DNA of 46,808 nucleotides from CAZBYL01 sp964496275 (GTDB lineage Bacteria > Synergistota > Synergistia > Synergistales > Synergistaceae): assembly GCA_964496275.1 (NCBI GenBank), contig CAZBYL010000013.1, forward strand, positions 1 to 46,808. The letters are read 5' to 3'. The notes beneath the pieces were generated by a model, which did not search any database, was not told the origin of the DNA, and saw only the letters and a list, made by a program, of their open reading frames with translations. Shown here piece by piece: positions 15,331-22,639 of this stretch (its first letter is position 1; every line of letters starts with the position of its first letter). The position numbers and the translations under genes are program-made.

Positions 15331-16518
15331 ATGTGGAATGAGTGTAAGGATCTCCAGAATTACGTCGTCGAAAAAAGAAGAGCTCTCCACGCAATCCCGG
15401 AACTCGGAACGGATCTTCCCGAAACGCAGGCTTATGTTTGCGCTGAACTTGATAAACTCGGAATAAGCTACAGACTCGGTACGGAAGATTCCTCCATAGT
15501 CGCCCTCATAGAAGGAGGGCACCCCGGTAAGGTCGTTGCTCTCCGCAGTGACATGGATGCGCTTCCAATCAAAGAGGATACGGGACTGCCCTTTGCATCA
15601 AAGCATGATGGAAAAATGCATGCCTGCGGACATGATGCTCACATGGCGATGCTCCTCGGTGCGGCAAAGATTCTTTCCGAAAACAAGGCTGAGCTTTGCG
15701 GTACGGTGAAACTTCTTTTCCAGACCGCTGAAGAGCTTGCCACCGGATCCCGCATAATGATAAAAGACGGAGCTATGCACAATCCCGAGGTTGATGCCGT
15801 ATTCGGAATGCACATCGGATCGATACTTGACCCCAATATCCCTTCAGGAACACTTGTTGTTACTCCTGGGTGCAGCATGGCGTCCTACGACAGATTCATC
15901 CTGCGCGTCAAGGGAAAAGGATGCCACGGTTCATCCCCCGAAAAAGGTGTTGACCCCATCGTTATAGCCGCCAACGTCATACTTGCTCTTGAAAATATCA
16001 ATTCCAGAGAAGTTGCGGCTACTTGCCCTGCAGTAGTGACTATCGGCATGATTAACGCCGGATTTGCTTTCAACGTTATCCCCGGAGAGGTTGTACTCGA
16101 AGGAACGACAAGAGCTCTTGACGAAGGTGTTCGTCAGTACCTTGCAAAACGTATAGAAGAGGTATCGGCCGGTGTTGCGAACGCATACCGAGGCTCATGC
16201 GAAATGGAAATGGTTTGGGGTGCCGCGCCTGTTGTCAATGATCCGGAAATGGCTGCTTTTGCCGCAGAGTCTGCTGCAAAAGTTCTGGGTAAAGAGAATG
16301 TAGTCACTTCAAGACCCGCTCCTAATATGGGCGGCGAAGACTTTGCCTACTTCTTGGTTGAGAAGAAGGGTGCTTACATGTTCCTCTCATCCTCTAACCC
16401 CGATAAGGGAACAAACGTCCCTCACCATAATGCCAAATTTAACATTGATGAAGATGTCCTATCTTCCGGCTCAAAAGTATTTGTATCGCTGGTTAAGGAT
16501 TATCTTGGTACGAAGTAA
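15331..16518 (+). CDS. M20D amidohydrolase (hippurate / N-acyl-amino-acid hydrolase type)
   Basis: A 395-residue metal-dependent hydrolase of the M20D class. Motifs visible are RSDMDALPI (72-80), the metal-binding HACGHDAH (97-104), QTAEE (131-135, catalytic glutamate), GMHIG (159-163) and a late VPHHNAKFN metal ligand. Between them is the M20 dimerisation domain (about 185-290). Such enzymes deacylate N-acyl amino acids (hippurate, N-acetyl or indole-acetyl conjugates) in the cytosol. AAGAGGTG precedes the ATG. It is the last gene of the DUF5058 operon and ends at a strong terminator. The substrate likely enters or leaves through the linked membrane proteins. Confidence 0.9.
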   Translation: MWNECKDLQNYVVEKRRALHAIPELGTDLPETQAYVCAELDKLGISYRLGTEDSSIVALIEGGHPGKVVALRSDMDALPIKEDTGLPFASKHDGKMHACGHDAHMAMLLGAAKILSENKAELCGTVKLLFQTAEELATGSRIMIKDGAMHNPEVDAVFGMHIGSILDPNIPSGTLVVTPGCSMASYDRFILRVKGKGCHGSSPEKGVDPIVIAANVILALENINSREVAATCPAVVTIGMINAGFAFNVIPGEVVLEGTTRALDEGVRQYLAKRIEEVSAGVANAYRGSCEMEMVWGAAPVVNDPEMAAFAAESAAKVLGKENVVTSRPAPNMGGEDFAYFLVEKKGAYMFLSSSNPDKGTNVPHHNAKFNIDEDVLSSGSKVFVSLVKDYLGTK

Positions 16519-16540
16519 TACGATATTTGCGGCAATAATA

Positions 16541-16575
16541 AAACCGGCGCTCGTTATGAGCGCCGGTTTGTTATT
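16541..16575. terminator. Bidirectional terminator between the M20D gene and hom
   Basis: AAACCGGCGCTC (16541-16552), a 5-base loop and GAGCGCCGGTTT (16558-16569) are perfect complements, with T-rich flanks on both strands. Confidence 0.88.
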
Positions 16576-16605
16576 TGTATTTGGAGCTTTTATCTGTTCT
16601 TGCTT

Positions 16606-17619
16606 CTATGCCATTGCGATTAGGTCTGTCAGAAGTGCCTGCCCCGTCTCTTTTCTGCCAGCTCCGGGGCCCGTCAACGTTACGTCTCCGAGATAATCTG
16701 TTGTTATTGTTATTGCATTGGTCGCTTCGTTTATAGTTGCAAGCGGGTGAGAGAAGGGAATGTCTTTAGGGACGACATACGCCCTAAATCCATCGGCACT
16801 ATCCTCAATTCCCGCTATGAGCTTAACTTTAAAGCCTGCATCTTTGGCGGATTTTATCTTTTCGGGTGTTATCTCCGTTATGCCTATACGCTCTATATCC
16901 GATGTGTCTATCTTTTTGCCAAAAAATATCTCAGACATTATGGATACCTTAACCGCGGCATCCCAGCCCTCTACGTCACCAGACGGATCTGCCTCGGCAT
17001 AGCCCTTTGCCTGTGCTTCTTCGAGAGCCTCGGCATATGTCTTTCCCTCTTCCATTCTCGTGAGCATAAAGTTTGTCGTGCCGTTGAGAATACCCTCGAT
17101 TTTCTGCACCGTGCATCCCGCCATACCGCGCACCACCATCTCAATGAGAGGTGTTCCGCTCATAACGGTTCCTTCACAGCGAATCTTAGCTCCGTTTGCT
17201 TTGGCAAGTTCCTTAAGTTCCTCGTATGCGAGGGAGATAGGACCCTTATTTGTCGTTGTAACGCTCACGCCCTTTGTAAGCGCTGTCCTTAGATGCGTAA
17301 GGCCTGGTTCGCCTGTTACTCTGTCTGTGGGTGTGGCCTCTGCCAGCATTGTGGCCTGTGATATATCCAGCAGCTCCGCAAACGTCCCATTTTTTTGAGG
17401 CAGCTTTGCGAAAGAACGGTCCTCTCTTATGCAGCGCAGAAGCTCTCCTAAATCAAGACCATCCGGGTTTGCGACCGTTCCCTTCATTAAGTCGGTGACC
17501 AGTGTCACTTCAAATTTAAATCCATACGTGTCTTCAAGAACAGTGCGTTTCTCATGCAATATTTCAAGAAGTGCGGTCCCTACGTTTCCGCATCCGGCAA
17601 GCGCAATTTTGTTAATCAT
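16606..17619 (-). CDS. hom: Homoserine dehydrogenase lacking the ACT domain
   Basis: A 337-residue enzyme reducing aspartate-semialdehyde to homoserine on the threonine/methionine branch of the aspartate pathway. The Rossmann start (KIALAGCGNVGTALLEIL), the NKGPIS segment, the EGTVMSGTPLIE region and GILNGTTNFMLTRMEEG are typical. The catalytic domain continues to KGYAEADPSGDVEGWDAAVK. The protein ends at LTGPGAGRKETGQALLTDLIA, with no C-terminal ACT domain. It is thus shorter than the roughly 430-residue regulated form and may escape threonine feedback inhibition. AGGAGGT lies 7 bases before the ATG. It appears monocistronic. Confidence 0.92.
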   Translation of the reverse strand: MINKIALAGCGNVGTALLEILHEKRTVLEDTYGFKFEVTLVTDLMKGTVANPDGLDLGELLRCIREDRSFAKLPQKNGTFAELLDISQATMLAEATPTDRVTGEPGLTHLRTALTKGVSVTTTNKGPISLAYEELKELAKANGAKIRCEGTVMSGTPLIEMVVRGMAGCTVQKIEGILNGTTNFMLTRMEEGKTYAEALEEAQAKGYAEADPSGDVEGWDAAVKVSIMSEIFFGKKIDTSDIERIGITEITPEKIKSAKDAGFKVKLIAGIEDSADGFRAYVVPKDIPFSHPLATINEATNAITITTDYLGDVTLTGPGAGRKETGQALLTDLIAMA

Positions 17620-17718
17620 CAGTCAAACCTCCTGTTTGTGATCTTGTACACATATATTTTGTGATAAAATAAAAAAAAATTTCAAAAATATGATGTGAAA
17701 GTATAACACAACTTTCCA

Positions 17719-17760
17719 CAAAAAAGAGACCATATCTCTTTTTTAGAAGAAATATGGTCC
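17719..17760 (-). terminator. Terminator of the DEAD-box helicase gene
   Basis: Read on the minus strand, GACCATAT (17759-17752) pairs with ATATGGTC (17735-17728). A run of T follows (17725-17719). Confidence 0.8.
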
Positions 17761-17789
17761 CATTTTGTGATTTTTTCGTAAAAATCGAA

Positions 17790-19601
17790 TTATTTGCTAA
17801 AGCGCCTTCTCTTCGGACGATCTCCATCCCTTTCGGGTTTGCGGTCTCTATGGAAAGATCTGCCCTCTCCGCCGTGGTATCCTCCGTCTCTGCTCTCACG
17901 GCGTTCGCCGCCGCTTTCGATGGGGCGCACAGATGATGTGTTCAGCCCTTCACGTGCGAGACGTTCCTTGCGTGAATCAAAGAGTGCAGCACCCTTTGAT
18001 GATAACTCTACAGTGGCGCTGTTATCGCGAAGTTTGATGTTTCCTACGTCTTCACGTCCTATGCCTATGCAGCGGCAGACCATACCGAGAAGCGGACCGA
18101 CTTCCCATCCGTCTGCGCGTCCTTCTGTGAACTGAACCGCGATACCGCCGCCCATCTCAGGACGCTGGAATCGGTCTTTCTTCTGTGCTCCGGAAGCGCC
18201 TTTATCTCCGAACCGTCCCTGTCGCTGCTGAGAGCCGCTCTCTTTGCGTCCTTTGTCGCGGCTCATCTCAAGAGAGACGTCTTCACGTATAGAGTAGCCG
18301 GAAGGCTGATCTCCGTAAGCCTTTGTAAGAAGGCCGGAAATAAGCATTACTGCCTCTTCTCTCCCCATAAGTTCTTCTGCCCATGAAAGGAACTGATCTG
18401 ACTCAAGTGCATGGTCAAGTATTGTCTTTTCAAAACGGACTCTTGCCTGACCCTCTATCTCGTCCGCATCGGGGGCGGGAATCCATTCCATCTTCATTTT
18501 TGAACCCGCATTCTGAGCCATAAACTTAAACTGGCGGGCTTCACGTGCCGTAAGCAGAAGCATATTGCTTCCTTCGTGCCCCGCGCGCCCCGTACGGCCG
18601 CTGCGGTGAACGAAAGATTCGAGATTCTGAGGAAGTCCGAACTGTATAACATGGCTTACAGCATCGATGTCAAGACCACGTGCTGCAACGTCGGTTGCAA
18701 CAAGAATAGAAACTCTGCCGCCGCGAAGAGCTCCGAGCGCACTGTTTCTCTCACGCTGGCTCATATCTCCGTGTATTGCCGTTGCGCGGAAGCCTATATC
18801 ACAGAGTTTGTCCGCTATCTCCTGTGTCTCCGCTCTGGTTCCGCAAAAGAGAAGCGCACGGCTCGGGTCTTCCCATATAAGGACGTTGGTAAGCCCCTCA
18901 AAGCGTCTACGTGATGGAATTATATATGTCTTCTGTGTAATATCTTCATGTGTTGTAATGTCGGTGACAAGCGATATCTTCTTGGGTGCGTCCAAATAAC
19001 GCTTTGCCAGGGAGAGTACTTCGGGCGGCATTGTGGCGGAGAATAGCCACGTTCTTTCCGCGTGAGGCATAGCTTCCAGTATGGCTTCCATCTCATCGCG
19101 GAAACCCATATCCAGCATGTGGTCACCTTCATCGAGAACGATGCTGGATATAGCATCTCCCTTGAATGTGCCGCGTCTTATGTGGTCAAGCAGCCTTCCC
19201 GGTGTTCCGACTACAACGTTGGCTCCGTCTCTGAGTGAGCGTATCTGGCGTTCCATATCCAAACCGCCGACAAGAGTCGCAACTCTGACGCCGCAGTTTG
19301 CTCCGACCCATGCAAATTCGCGTGCGGTCTGCTGTGCGAGTTCGCGAGTCGGCGAAAGTACGATTATCTGGGGTTCTCTGAGTTTTGTGTCCATAATGTT
19401 GATAAGCGGAAGTGCAAAAGCCAAGGTCTTTCCGGAACCTGTTCTTGCCTGGACGATTACGTCTGAGTCGATAAGAGTCTCATCTTCAAGCACCCTGACC
19501 TGAACTGGCATGGGTGTTTCAAAGCCCTTTTTCTCCAGAGCGCTGATAAGCTCCGGACGCAGATTAAAATCCGCGAATTTTACGGTTAAATCTTGTGTCA
19601 T
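17790..19601 (-). CDS. DEAD-box RNA helicase (DeaD/CsdA-type) with C-terminal DbpA-like RNA-binding domain and basic tail
   Basis: A 603-residue ATP-dependent RNA helicase. Domain 1 shows a Q-motif-like segment (residues 28-36), motif I ARTGSGKT (52-59), PTRELAQQ (84-91), TPGR (133-136), motif II DEGD (157-160) in place of DEAD, and SAT (188-190). Domain 2 follows with the HRSGRTGRAGHEG motif VI. A DbpA-type RNA-binding region (about 490-555) precedes an Arg/Gly/Asp-rich tail ending DGDRPKRRRFSK. Expected roles are ribosome assembly, mRNA decay and cold adaptation. The ATG at 19601, 9 bases after GGAGG, is preferred to the longer frame. A leader of about 190 nt with several hairpins precedes it. 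Confidence 0.92.
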   Translation of the reverse strand: MTQDLTVKFADFNLRPELISALEKKGFETPMPVQVRVLEDETLIDSDVIVQARTGSGKTLAFALPLINIMDTKLREPQIIVLSPTRELAQQTAREFAWVGANCGVRVATLVGGLDMERQIRSLRDGANVVVGTPGRLLDHIRRGTFKGDAISSIVLDEGDHMLDMGFRDEMEAILEAMPHAERTWLFSATMPPEVLSLAKRYLDAPKKISLVTDITTHEDITQKTYIIPSRRRFEGLTNVLIWEDPSRALLFCGTRAETQEIADKLCDIGFRATAIHGDMSQRERNSALGALRGGRVSILVATDVAARGLDIDAVSHVIQFGLPQNLESFVHRSGRTGRAGHEGSNMLLLTAREARQFKFMAQNAGSKMKMEWIPAPDADEIEGQARVRFEKTILDHALESDQFLSWAEELMGREEAVMLISGLLTKAYGDQPSGYSIREDVSLEMSRDKGRKESGSQQRQGRFGDKGASGAQKKDRFQRPEMGGGIAVQFTEGRADGWEVGPLLGMVCRCIGIGREDVGNIKLRDNSATVELSSKGAALFDSRKERLAREGLNTSSVRPIESGGERRESRDGGYHGGEGRSFHRDRKPERDGDRPKRRRFSK

Positions 19602-19790
19602 ATTGGAATTCCTCCCCAAGTTTACGCCGTTGCACGAAATCCCTACGTGTGGCGCAACCCGGTAAGGCGATCGTATTTCTCCCATTGAAGCAAGCCGCGA
19701 TAAGCGGAAGGGTGTTTATATGCAACAGCGACGGCTCATGTGAGCCAAATTAGTCGGACAAACTATCCGACCGCAGATTATTCTGCGATC
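19602..19790 (-). ncRNA. Structured 5' leader of the DEAD-box helicase mRNA
   Basis: From the promoter at 19796-19823 to the ATG, the minus strand contains successive hairpins. These are CGCAGA/TCTGCG with an ATAA loop, GTCGGA/TCCGAC, GGCTCA/TGAGCC, and a longer nested stem with outer CGCC/GGCG and inner GTTGC/GCAAC and CACG/CGTG pairs. The length and folding exceed an ordinary leader, so post-transcriptional control (temperature or autoregulation) is plausible. Confidence 0.55.
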
Positions 19791-19795
19791 GATAG

Positions 19796-19823
19796 ATTAT
19801 CCATGATATATAAAAAAAGTCAA
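19796..19823 (-). promoter_or_regulatory. Promoter of the DEAD-box helicase gene
   Basis: On the minus strand, TTGACT (19823-19818) and GATAAT (19801-19796) are separated by 16 bp. Confidence 0.7.
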
Positions 19824-19892
19824 GGGACGAATAACTTATAGTGAAATTCAGAACTGCCGTTTTCAAAAAAATATGATGCAATAAATAAATTT

Positions 19893-19922
19893 TTGACATA
19901 CTGCCTCATAAGAGACTATTAT
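19893..19922 (+). promoter_or_regulatory. Promoter of the yhaM-type gene
   Basis: TTGACA (19893-19898) and TATTAT (19917-19922) have an 18-bp spacer, 42 bases before the start codon and divergent from the helicase promoter. Confidence 0.7.
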
Positions 19923-19964
19923 TATACGTAAACGCGATCAGCACTACGGAAGGAAGTTATTACA

Positions 19965-20984
19965 ATGACAGGACCCCAACTCTTAAGCGTACAGGAACTC
20001 AAAAAACTTACTCCTAACGTGGCATTCAAATCAATTTTTGTGGTTACGTCCCTATTCCAGAAGAACGATAAAAACGGAAAGCCTTACTATGAAATATCCG
20101 TATCCGACTCTACCGGTGTGATAGACGCGAAAATTTGGTCTGACGCCGCCTGGTTTGGCAGATCCGATGCCGACATTGAAATAGGTGCACCCTCAAAGAA
20201 ACTTCCCGATGAAGACATAAAAAAGCTCGTAGGCTGCACCCTTGGTATTGACGGCAAAACAGCCGAATACAGAGGGCAGCTTCAGTTCAACTTCAACAAG
20301 CTCACACTTCTTAATCAGGATAAATTTCCTGCGGCACAGTATCTGCCCAGATCTCCTATAGCGATAGATTCCATGATTGCAAGATATGAAGGGCTCGTCT
20401 CTTCGTGCAGACCTGAAATTTCCTCATTTCTGAAGTTTGTGTTCAGTGGGGGAATATGGAAAGACTTCCGTGATTGGCCCGCTGCGGTAAGCCACCACCA
20501 TGCCTACGCAAACGGACTCATCGAACACACTCTCTCCGTTGCGGACTGTGCAAAATCAATGGCAGACTCAATGGTTCGGTCGGGCTACGATGTCGATGTT
20601 GACGTTGTAGTTGCCGGAGCTCTTCTGCACGATATAGGCAAACTAGACTCATACAGGATGCAGTCTGTCCCGGAAATGACGCTGGAAGGTGCCGTAATCG
20701 ACCATGTCGCTCAAGGTTATCTCAAGTTTATGCAGTTGGCTGAAAAAGCAGGACTTGACGAGAAACTGAAACTTCACCTTGCGCACATACTTTTAAGCCA
20801 CCACGGACAGAGGGAATACGGTTCTCCCGTAGTGCCTGCGACTCCCGAAGCGATGATAGTGTCATCGGCAGACGAACTTGACTTCCGCATGTTCTGTTGG
20901 AATGACTCTGTAAAAGACCTCACGGAAGATCAGCCGATATCGCAGTGGCACAACGGGACTGGACGCAGATTCTGGAACAGGTAG
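19965..20984 (+). CDS. yhaM: 3'-5' exoribonuclease YhaM-type (OB-fold plus HD domain)
   Basis: A 339-residue protein with YhaM architecture. An N-terminal OB-fold nucleic-acid-binding domain (about 10-100; KPYYEISVSDSTGVIDAKIW) is followed by an HD phosphohydrolase-type domain (about 165-300). The metal ligands HHHAYANGLIEHT and GALLHDIGKLDS are visible, with LLSHHGQREYGSPV after them. YhaM is a Mn2+-dependent exonuclease that trims RNA 3' ends and can act on single-stranded DNA. GGAAGG precedes the ATG. It is followed closely by a pseudouridine synthase gene, then by rpsO and pnp, so this part of the window concentrates RNA-processing functions. Confidence 0.9.
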   Translation: MTGPQLLSVQELKKLTPNVAFKSIFVVTSLFQKNDKNGKPYYEISVSDSTGVIDAKIWSDAAWFGRSDADIEIGAPSKKLPDEDIKKLVGCTLGIDGKTAEYRGQLQFNFNKLTLLNQDKFPAAQYLPRSPIAIDSMIARYEGLVSSCRPEISSFLKFVFSGGIWKDFRDWPAAVSHHHAYANGLIEHTLSVADCAKSMADSMVRSGYDVDVDVVVAGALLHDIGKLDSYRMQSVPEMTLEGAVIDHVAQGYLKFMQLAEKAGLDEKLKLHLAHILLSHHGQREYGSPVVPATPEAMIVSSADELDFRMFCWNDSVKDLTEDQPISQWHNGTGRRFWNR

Positions 20985-21000
20985 GAGGTCTTGCCTCACA

Positions 21001-21915
21001 ATGCCGAAAGAATTTTACATAACCAAAGATCAGGCAGGACGACGCGCAGACAGGCTCATTCGCACGATGTGGCCTCAAATCCCTCTGGGTGCGATAATGA
21101 AAGCTATCCGCAAAGGGGAAGTGCGTCTTGATGCAAAGAAAATATCGGCAGACACCAGACTTGATGAAGGAGCATTTTTGCAGGTGCCGTGGAATGACGA
21201 AGCACCGCAGGGAGCCGCAGCAGAGCTACACCGCTCTGAGAAAAAATATCCCGCTCTGGAAACGCTATACAAAGACGAATATCTATGGGCGGTTAATAAA
21301 CCGGCTGGACTTCTGACCCAGCCGGACACAAAGGGCGGAGACTCTCTGATAACCAGAGCTCTGGCAGAACTTAATTGGTTAAGAACCGATTTTCGCCCCT
21401 CTACGGTTCAGCGGCTGGACAGGAATACCTCGGGAGTTATTCTCGTGGCACTTTGCGGTTCGGCTCAGAGGCTTCTCTCGGACCTCATAAGAGATAGGAA
21501 GATAAAAAAAATATACCGTGCGGTTGTAGCGGGTGAGATTGATATGAGTGGGGAAGTGACTCTTCCCCTGCTGAAAGATCCGGAAAGCAACACTGTTTGT
21601 GTCGATAAAAACGGACAAAATGCCGTTACAAGGTACAAACGGCTTGCATTTGACGGAAAAATCAGTACAGTAGAGATAGAGCTCATTACAGGACGCTCGC
21701 ACCAGGCAAGAGTTCACATGGCGGCATTGGGACACCCAATAATCGGGGATACAAAGTATGGTGACGGCAAATGGGCAAAACGCACGCTGCTTCACGCATA
21801 CGCGGTCTCGTTTCCCGATAACGAGGCTCTCCCGGAAGAACTGCGACTCAAAAAAATAACAGCCCCAATACCTCACGATATGGAAAGCTTTTTTGAACCG
21901 CGCGGACGGAATTAA
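21001..21915 (+). CDS. RluC/RluD-family pseudouridine synthase
   Basis: A 304-residue RNA modification enzyme. An N-terminal S4-like RNA-binding segment (about 12-70, GAIMKAIRKGEVRLD) precedes the catalytic domain (about 85-255). The signature VQRLDRNTSGVILVA is present near residue 140 and carries the catalytic aspartate. ITGRSHQARVHMAALGHPIIGDTKYG is the later conserved block. Family members isomerise uridines in 23S rRNA or tRNA; the target position is not predictable. The GGAGG is about 13 bases upstream of the ATG, a little distant. It lies 16 bases after the exoribonuclease gene, so the two are probably co-transcribed. Confidence 0.9.
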   Translation: MPKEFYITKDQAGRRADRLIRTMWPQIPLGAIMKAIRKGEVRLDAKKISADTRLDEGAFLQVPWNDEAPQGAAAELHRSEKKYPALETLYKDEYLWAVNKPAGLLTQPDTKGGDSLITRALAELNWLRTDFRPSTVQRLDRNTSGVILVALCGSAQRLLSDLIRDRKIKKIYRAVVAGEIDMSGEVTLPLLKDPESNTVCVDKNGQNAVTRYKRLAFDGKISTVEIELITGRSHQARVHMAALGHPIIGDTKYGDGKWAKRTLLHAYAVSFPDNEALPEELRLKKITAPIPHDMESFFEPRGRN

Positions 21916-21945
21916 ACACAAAAAATCGGCAGATTGCAGCGGTAC

Positions 21946-21974
21946 TTGCCAGTATCGTAACTCTCTGCTATTAT
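21946..21974 (+). promoter_or_regulatory. Promoter of rpsO
   Basis: TTGCCA (21946-21951) and TATTAT (21969-21974) have an optimal 17-bp spacer. The predicted transcript carries a leader of about 85 nt. Confidence 0.7.
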
Positions 21975-21980
21975 ACCTCT

Positions 21981-22065
21981 GCCCATCACACGGACCTGCG
22001 CAGTGCGTCGCGGCCTGAGTCTTGGGAATATCGAGCGTAATAGGCTCAGACAGGAGTGATCTTTG
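21981..22065 (+). promoter_or_regulatory. rpsO leader with a hairpin next to the ribosome binding site
   Basis: CTGAGTC and GGCTCAG (around 22015-22050) form a 7-pair stem ending two bases before AGGAG. Ribosomal protein S15 represses its own mRNA through leader structures in several bacteria, so this is a candidate autoregulatory site. The fold here was judged only by eye. Confidence 0.4.
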
Positions 22066-22332
22066 ATGATCGTAAAAGAAAAGAAACAGGCTCTTATTGA
22101 AGAATTTAAGGTACACGGAGCAGACACAGGTTCCACAGAAGTTCAGGTTGCAATACTCACAGCTCGTATCCGCGAACTGACAGACCACATGCGCGTGCAC
22201 AAGAAGGACTTCCACTCACGCCGCGGACTTCTCATCATGGTCGGTAAGCGCCGCAAACTTCTCCAGTATCTTAAAGACAGAGATTTTGCCCGCTATCAGT
22301 CACTGATACAGCGTCTTGGACTCCGCCACTAA
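22066..22332 (+). CDS. rpsO: 30S ribosomal protein S15
   Basis: An 88-residue small-subunit protein binding the 16S rRNA three-way junction; its length is that of the family. The signature ADTGSTEVQVAILTARI, the HKKDFHSRRGLLIMVGKRRKLLQYL block and the terminal IQRLGLRH are diagnostic. The frame opens at a TTG at 22063, but the ATG at 22066 lies 9 bases after AGGAG and begins MIVKEKKQ. It has its own promoter and a possible regulatory leader. It is separated from pnp by a long hairpin instead of a simple terminator. Confidence 0.97.
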   Translation: MIVKEKKQALIEEFKVHGADTGSTEVQVAILTARIRELTDHMRVHKKDFHSRRGLLIMVGKRRKLLQYLKDRDFARYQSLIQRLGLRH

Positions 22333-22334
22333 TT

Positions 22335-22464
22335 AAATCTCGGGGCTATACGCGCCACTAGCTTAGCAACATTCGAAATCCTCTCCTCGACGTATGAAAA
22401 TACGCCTTCGGAGGGGATTTTTTCATGCTGTGTCGCTATTGGCACGTCTAGCCCCGAGATTTTT
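22335..22464 (+). ncRNA. 128-nt long hairpin between rpsO and pnp (terminator, RNase III site or small RNA)
   Basis: The outer arms AAATCTCGGGGCTA (22335-22348) and TAGCCCCGAGATTT (22449-22462) are perfect complements. Pairing continues inward from 22349-22362 to 22435-22448 with only three mismatches, giving a stem of about 28 bp. Inside sits a second hairpin (AAATCCTCTCC at 22376-22386 with GGAGGGGATTT at 22420-22430) followed by a T-run, like an ordinary terminator. The outer stem also ends in TTTTT. Confidence 0.8.
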
Positions 22465-22639
22465 CTTGGGTGGGGGGAGTTTCAGGGGCAAGTGCAGGCT
22501 CGGCGTTTGGGGATATGCCGTTGGCGATGAGTTTTTTTGATTGGAGAATTTTTTTCTTGTTTCTGTTTATACTTTAGCTATTTTCTTTATTTTGTGATAT
22601 CCTTCTTAGGTTGAAGACAGATAATAGGAGGAAAATAAG

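Noticed and set aside
22335..22464. Calling the long hairpin a MITE
   Set aside because: No second copy is in the window and no target-site duplication is obvious, so mobility is only one of several hypotheses.
22468..22512. G-quadruplex before pnp
   Set aside because: Only three close G-runs exist; the fourth is about 20 bases away, so a stable quadruplex is doubtful.
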